A DNA stretch of 8,657 nt, from assembly GCA_002343455.1 (NCBI GenBank), contig DDSR01000412.1, positions 1 to 8,657 on the forward strand, in the 5' to 3' direction. The translations under genes and the position numbers were made by a program. The stretch comes from Deltaproteobacteria bacterium UBA2385 (lineage in GTDB: Bacteria; Myxococcota_A; UBA796; UBA2385). Shown here piece after piece: positions 5,079 through 8,657 of the stretch. The first letter of the stretch is position 1; each line of letters starts with the position of its first letter. The notes beneath the pieces are model-generated. The model was not told the origin of the DNA. It did not search any database and was given only the letters and a program-made list of their open reading frames with translations.

Positions 5079-7690
5079 CGGGCAGCCCCCTCGCTCGCGT
5101 CGGTCAAGATGGCCACCGGGCACTGGGCCACAGCGGTTTCGCACTTGCGCAGTCGGAACCAGGCATAGTGGAAGTCCTCGGACCCGAGGACCTGCTCCCC
5201 GTGATCCATCACCGCGTCATTCCAGCCCTCCCACCGCCACCGTCGGAAGCTGCTCTGCCGGTAGCCGTTGGCGTCGACCGGCCACCCAAGTCCACCTTCG
5301 GAGACCTGCGGCACCAGGGGTACGAACTCGTAGCCTCGACCGTGGGTGTCGTAGAGAAACATGTCTGCCTCTGGGGCGCCAAGGTTGGGATCGGTCTCTG
5401 GAAAGGAGGGAGAGTCGACCCAGGTTGGGTGCAGGCAGGTGTCGTCCGCATACTGGTCGAGCCAGGCGAACCAGAGGTACCTGTACCCCGCCTGCCCCTG
5501 GTCCAGCATAGTCAGCCGGCTGCGCAGGGTGAACCGAACCAGGGTCAGACCCTTGGCATTGTGTACAAACGTCCCCTGGTCGCTGGCCAGGGAGAGCAGC
5601 CAGGCGACCCGGCGGAAGGTGAACCATGCAGGACGACGCCAGGCTCCCCGGGCGGCGAAGTTGAGGTACTCGCCTGGGGCCGCCAGGTCGTTGTGTAGGC
5701 CCGTGGCAGCGATCTTGCTGGTCCAGTTGGTGAGGTTGCCGCTATCGTCCAGGTTGAGAGGCTGTTGATAGGGGCTGTTCCAACAGGCTCGAGCGATGCC
5801 GCTGGCACGCAAGACCACGCAGAGGCGGGCCAGCATGGCAGCCTGGAGGGTTGGCGTTGCGCCCTCGTAGTAGGGGGCCTCAATCTCCGCATCCTCCATG
5901 CCCTCAGGCCATGCCGCTGGAAAGGCGAACTCGCCCACCGTGCGCTCCAGCACGAATCCAGCGTCGGCGAGTCCCTCTACGACCACCCCTTGAAGCAGGT
6001 CCAGGTCCGCCTTCATTCGGATTGCGTCCTGGTAGTACGGCACGCCAGAAGTTGTATCACCGGCCGTGCGCGCCTCAGTACTATCAGAACCAGAAGGCGG
6101 CCGGGCATTGTAATCATGATACCAATGCAAGCCCACCCGATGCACCAGGTCGGTCACTTTCGGATCCATCAGCTCGTCGCTATCGGTCACCAGCGGCGGC
6201 CAGGCATAGCCAGCGGCCCAGCAGGACAAGACCCACTCCCGAGTGGAGTCCGGAAGCGTGGTGGCCCCTCCACTGTTCACATAACTGGCCCATCGCTGCT
6301 GATCCCGGAACGCAAGGCGGTGGGCACCCGTCACTCCCACTCCGATCGTGTCGCGTAGCCACTCCACACGGGCCGCGTAGTTGTCGACGACACAACACCC
6401 TTCGGGCGCGAGGCACCGGTTGAACCGGGTCTCGGTCCGCACGCTGGGGTGCCATGAAGAAGGCTCTGCTGCTTTGAATCGGATGCCTGGCAGCAAGGCT
6501 CGAAAGGGCTGGGCCAACAAGGTCATGTAGCGGTTCGCTTCGAGCTGGCCAGCGGCCAGGACCAAGGGATCGTCCGTGTCCGGGGGAACCGGGAAGAGCC
6601 CATTCAGCTCGTTGCCGAGCTCGACCGTCTCGATGGTCGCGGTGACAGCGCGAAACCCGAAGAGCCTCTGCCAGGCACGATTCAGCGCCGCCAGGTGCTC
6701 CGCCACTCCCTGGGCGAACGCGGCGATGCCCAGCGACTTCCGGCGCGCACACTCGCGGCTGTACACCGTACTGGAACCGGGATCATCCTCCCGCGTCGGC
6801 CAGACGTGGATCGCGAAGCGCTCAAAGACCCGCTCACCGGCGGTGGGCCGGCCATGGTCATGGTCCCAGTAGAACGGGTCCCAACCTTCGGGCGAAGGCA
6901 CGCGGATCCCGAGCTGCCATTGCGGGCGATTGTCGAAGACATCCGTCCAGGAATTGCCGTCAGCCAGAGGGAAGAGCCTCTCCAGGTCCTCCAATGCCCC
7001 TCTGCTCGCGAAGTTGAAGGTGCTGCCCCCCCCAGCATCAAAGGGGGTGATGCTCATCCGGATCCCGGCGACCAGGCAGGCGAGGATCAGCTCGGTGAAC
7101 GAGGCCAGGCGGGCCCGCTCGTCGGCCCGCAGCGCCTCCAGGATGTCGGCCGGCGCCAGCACCATCGAGCCCTTGTAGGCGTTCTCGTCAGCCGCGAGCG
7201 GAAAGAGGGAGCCCCACCAGATGTCCCGGTACTTATTTCGGCGGATCGAGCCGGCTCCCATGTCCAGGAGATCACCGATGATTTGGTCGGTGCGGCCCCA
7301 GACCCGCTCATCCACCTCTCGGACCGGGCAGGCTGGCTCGGCCACTCCGAAGAAGTCGCTGGGTGCCAGATCTGCCTCCGGCTCGTCGTCCTGCCGGTCT
7401 TCACGGAAGCTCTTCCCGGGTCCGACCGAGTCTTGGCCGAAGCCTCGAACCAATCGGCTCAAGCGACGGGCCAGCTCTTCGTCCTGATCCGGGCCCCCGC
7501 AGTGAGGACGGACTCCAGCCGCGCGGGTGGCGTCCAGGACCTCCCGCAGCGTGACGGCTCGACTCGAGCCGGGCACGGTGAAGGGCCGATCCAGACACGG
7601 AAGCTGGGCCCGCATCTGGGCCTGCGGAACGGACAGCCACCGCCCCGCTCGCCGCGAGAAGAACCGCGCCTGGGCCAGGTCGGTCGGCAT
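5075..7690 (-). CDS. Putative clan GH-A glycoside hydrolase-like protein, family unassigned
   Basis: The product is 871 residues. The ATG (7690-7688) is chosen because GAGGT (7700-7696) lies 5 nt upstream; the frame is open further upstream, but there it is only a shadow of the preceding gene. The body reads like a TIM-barrel hydrolase: GSIRRNK (147-153) and AGIRMSITPFDAGGG (208-222) as early strands, VELGNELNG with the candidate acid/base Glu361 after Asn360, LHWYHDY (521-527) and RTVGEFAFP with candidate nucleophile Glu587. After a barrel-end helix and strand (ARACWNSP, about 633-640), the C-terminal region from about 685 resembles the beta-sandwich found after such barrels. Candidate catalytic residues are 226 apart, longer than usual, so insertions are likely. 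No signal peptide is visible, which is odd for a polysaccharide-degrading enzyme. The substrate is unknown. It is coupled to both neighbours by very short junctions. Confidence 0.7.
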   Translation of the reverse strand: MPTDLAQARFFSRRAGRWLSVPQAQMRAQLPCLDRPFTVPGSSRAVTLREVLDATRAAGVRPHCGGPDQDEELARRLSRLVRGFGQDSVGPGKSFREDRQDDEPEADLAPSDFFGVAEPACPVREVDERVWGRTDQIIGDLLDMGAGSIRRNKYRDIWWGSLFPLAADENAYKGSMVLAPADILEALRADERARLASFTELILACLVAGIRMSITPFDAGGGSTFNFASRGALEDLERLFPLADGNSWTDVFDNRPQWQLGIRVPSPEGWDPFYWDHDHGRPTAGERVFERFAIHVWPTREDDPGSSTVYSRECARRKSLGIAAFAQGVAEHLAALNRAWQRLFGFRAVTATIETVELGNELNGLFPVPPDTDDPLVLAAGQLEANRYMTLLAQPFRALLPGIRFKAAEPSSWHPSVRTETRFNRCLAPEGCCVVDNYAARVEWLRDTIGVGVTGAHRLAFRDQQRWASYVNSGGATTLPDSTREWVLSCWAAGYAWPPLVTDSDELMDPKVTDLVHRVGLHWYHDYNARPPSGSDSTEARTAGDTTSGVPYYQDAIRMKADLDLLQGVVVEGLADAGFVLERTVGEFAFPAAWPEGMEDAEIEAPYYEGATPTLQAAMLARLCVVLRASGIARACWNSPYQQPLNLDDSGNLTNWTSKIAATGLHNDLAAPGEYLNFAARGAWRRPAWFTFRRVAWLLSLASDQGTFVHNAKGLTLVRFTLRSRLTMLDQGQAGYRYLWFAWLDQYADDTCLHPTWVDSPSFPETDPNLGAPEADMFLYDTHGRGYEFVPLVPQVSEGGLGWPVDANGYRQSSFRRWRWEGWNDAVMDHGEQVLGSEDFHYAWFRLRKCETAVAQCPVAILTDASEGAAR
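7026..7033 (-). repeat. 8-base G tract inside the hydrolase-like gene
   Basis: On the minus strand eight consecutive G encode Gly220-Gly222 after the third predicted barrel strand. It is the second-longest homopolymer seen in the window. A one-base slip would truncate the protein. Confidence 0.85.
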
Positions 7691-7695
7691 CCCCG

Positions 7696-7700
7696 ACCTC
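7696..7700 (-). promoter_or_regulatory. Ribosome binding site of the hydrolase-like gene, overlapping the upstream stop
   Basis: GAGGT lies 5 nt before the ATG at 7690, and its first bases belong to the TGA (7701-7699) of the preceding gene. This decides the start and suggests that translation of the hydrolase-like gene is coupled to the preceding gene. Confidence 0.65.
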
Positions 7701-8182
7701 AGCAACAGAAGGGCCGACAGGCCACGGCGATGCTCAACTGCCCACGATCGCCGACCGTTCCGTTGCCCGTCGCGTTGGTCCGGTACTGCAGGACCAGTCG
7801 GATCCGCCGTCGACCCAGGCGCGCGCGATCGGAGTACGGCGAGGAGAGGACGTAGTCTTCGGTGCTGACCAGGGGGAGCACCACGTCGGTCGGAGGTGTG
7901 GGCCCCCACTCCCCATCCTGGTACTTGTATTGGAGGGAGACCCGACACTCGAAGGCGCCCGTCCGGCCCCGCAGCTCCAGGTGCACCATGATGTCCTGCA
8001 AGGCGGGGCCCAGCTCCTCCAGCGCCGCGCAATCCAGGATCCGCTCGTCGAACAAGGTGTCGCTCACCGTCGTGGCGATGATCGTCTCGTTGTTGAGCAG
8101 CTCGAACCAAAGGACCCCCGAAGGAAGACTACGAGCCCCCCCCCCCAAAGCCGTTGTTGTTGCTGTTGTGGCCACAGCCCAT
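7699..8182 (-). CDS. Unrecognised 160-aa protein, reading frame interrupted at a poly-G tract
   Basis: First gene of the three-gene operon. I do not recognise the family. The ATG (8182-8180) has an AGGAGGT 4 nt upstream, the best ribosome binding site in the window. As written it codes MGCGHNSNNNGFGGGGS and stops at TAG (8131-8129), because 11 G residues at 8146-8136 shift the frame. With 10 G the frame continues through 160 residues to TGA (7701-7699). That product has a Gly/Asn-rich N-terminus, then a region rich in predicted strands (FECRVSLQYKY, about 77-87; RRRIRLVLQYR, about 124-134; QLSIAVACRPF, about 148-158), and ends in CRPFCC, suggesting a small beta-sandwich. It lacks a signal peptide. 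A GTG 8 bases downstream of the ATG, at 8174-8172, would be in frame with the body without slippage, but it sits 12 nt from the Shine-Dalgarno. The frameshift may be real switching, decay or a sequencing error. Confidence 0.7.
8136..8146 (-). repeat. 11-base G homopolymer near the gene start (candidate slippage or phase-variation tract)
   Basis: The run lies in codons 13-16 downstream of the 8182 ATG. It is the longest homopolymer in the window. Ten (or 7, or 13) G open the 160-residue frame; 11 G give a 17-residue peptide; 12 G also run into early stops. Confidence 0.9.
8151..8170 (-). repeat. AAC/ACA-type triplet simple repeat
   Basis: On the minus strand CACAACAGCAACAACAACGG, an imperfect AAC run, encodes HNSNNNG next to the poly-G tract. 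The two make a small block of simple sequence at the start of the gene. Confidence 0.7.
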
Positions 8183-8186
8183 GTCG

Positions 8187-8193
8187 ACCTCCT
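8187..8193 (-). promoter_or_regulatory. Strong Shine-Dalgarno AGGAGGT of the operon's first gene
   Basis: AGGAGGT lies 4 nt before the ATG at 8182, with bases CGAC between. It argues that this ATG, rather than any start farther upstream in the other open frame, is used. Confidence 0.8.
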
Positions 8194-8206
8194 GAGTGGT
8201 CCTTCG

Positions 8207-8235
8207 AGCGTACAGGAACCTCGTGGCGAACGCAA
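8207..8235 (-). promoter_or_regulatory. Possible sigma-70-type promoter of the three-gene operon
   Basis: On the minus strand TTGCGT (8235-8230) is followed after 17 bases by TACGCT (8212-8207). Each matches its consensus at only three positions, although these are the best-conserved ones. The predicted transcript start near 8200 would leave a leader of about 18 bases, just enough for the Shine-Dalgarno. The rest of the divergent region 8183-8387 shows nothing else I can name. Confidence 0.25.
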
Positions 8236-8358
8236 GCTCGACCTGAGGGGACCCGTGTCCTCCTCAACTTTCCACCCCGGCGAGCTGGACCGGCCCAAGG
8301 TCAACGCCGGGGTCATCGCGGCGGACGTTGAGACCGCCCCGCGACGCGAGGCTGGGCC

Positions 8359-8389
8359 GTGGGCTACACTGGGCGGGGAGGTGCCCGAT
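8359..8389 (+). repeat. 31-bp Uma2 leader repeat, copy 2
   Basis: Identical to 3354-3384. It contains GGAGGT (8377-8382), 5 nt before the ATG at 8388, and TACACT (8365-8370) as a possible -10 element without a clear -35. It runs into the first two bases of the start codon. Confidence 0.85.
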
Positions 8390-8657
8390 GGGTGAGCCTG
8401 CATTCCGCCACCTGGACTACGAGGAGTACCTCGCCCTGGAGCGAGAGACCGGCCTGAAGCACGAGTACTGCGACGGCGAGGTCCTGGCCATGGCGGGGGG
8501 CTCGGCGGATCATGCGTTGATCGCGCTCAACCTCGGTACCCTGCTACGGGTGGCCCTCCGCGGCGGCCCCTGCCGCCCCTTCGGCTCGGACTGGAAGCTC
8601 TGGCTCGAGGACTCCCAACGGGCGGCCTACCCGGACCTCTCCGTCGTCTGCGGGCCG
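8388..8657 (+). CDS. Uma2-family (DUF820) PD-(D/E)XK nuclease-like protein (partial, C-terminus outside window)
   Basis: Ninety codons are visible of a protein that should be about 190 residues, judging from the paralog at 3383-3949. The ATG follows GGAGGT by 5 nt. Family marks are LDYEEYLALERETGLKHEYCDGEV (residues 9-32, the usual N-terminal helix and strand), MAGGSADHALIALNL, FGSDWKLWL and YPDLSVVCGP with the first metal-binding acid at Asp83; the downstream Glu and Lys lie beyond the window. The family has a nuclease-like fold with little established function, and multiple copies per genome are usual in some phyla. Unlike its paralog this copy has an intact start and Glu codons throughout the N-terminus, so it is probably functional. 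It is divergent from the three-gene operon. Confidence 0.88.
   Translation, partial: MGEPAFRHLDYEEYLALERETGLKHEYCDGEVLAMAGGSADHALIALNLGTLLRVALRGGPCRPFGSDWKLWLEDSQRAAYPDLSVVCGP

Noticed and set aside
7691..8110. 140-codon N-terminal extension of the hydrolase-like gene from a TTG at 8110
   Set aside because: The extension is a low-complexity shadow of the upstream gene, whereas ATG 7690 has its own Shine-Dalgarno at the right spacing.
3354..8389. Composite transposon bounded by the direct repeats
   Set aside because: No transposase or integrase, no terminal inverted repeats and no target-site duplication are visible; the repeats are Uma2 genes.
8183..8403. N-terminal extension of the first operon gene to an upstream ATG at 8403, which would avoid the frameshift
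   Set aside because: It would run antisense through the Uma2 start and leader, has no good ribosome binding site and ignores the AGGAGGT at 8187-8193. It remains a formal alternative.

Overview
This is a high-GC window, most like a myxobacterium or another member of the former Deltaproteobacteria. That placement is inference. It rests on G+C-rich codon use, repeated Uma2-family genes, and a lipoprotein built from C-x9-C 'CxxxxxGxVxCWG' RCC1-like repeats, which are common in that group. No rRNA, tRNA, transposase, integrase or CRISPR array is visible.

Layout. (1) Positions 1-2120, minus strand: a serine-biosynthesis operon, serA (3-phosphoglycerate dehydrogenase with ACT domain) then serC (phosphoserine aminotransferase, cut by the window edge). 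The genes are 9 nt apart and the serC Shine-Dalgarno overlaps the serA stop codon. (2) 2121-2228: a 108-bp divergent intergenic region with small direct and inverted repeats. (3) 2229-3350, plus strand: a c-di-GMP phosphodiesterase with a degenerate receiver domain and an intact EAL active site. (4) 3354-3949, plus strand: a broken Uma2-family nuclease gene (start codon deleted, in-frame TAG). (5) 4032-8182, minus strand: a tightly packed three-gene operon. Its genes are an unrecognised 160-aa protein, an 871-aa protein with the marks of a clan GH-A glycoside hydrolase, and a 348-aa lipoprotein predicted to be a seven-bladed RCC1-like propeller. (6) 8183-8387: the divergent intergenic region. 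(7) 8388-8657, plus strand: the first 90 codons of a second, intact-looking Uma2 gene.

The most interesting part is the three-gene operon. It lies between two direct copies of a Uma2 gene that are about 95% identical over most of the comparable region and share an identical 31-bp leader. At least part of it is lower in G+C than the flanking genes. The first gene has an excellent Shine-Dalgarno and ATG but runs into an 11-base G tract that puts it out of frame after 16 codons. A 10-base tract would open all 160 codons. This is a candidate phase-variation switch or slippage site, but homopolymer sequencing error is the main alternative. A second, 8-base G tract lies in the glycoside hydrolase-like gene. 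I do not recognise the operon as a described system. A surface or carbohydrate-related role is only an inference from the hydrolase-like fold and the lipoprotein.
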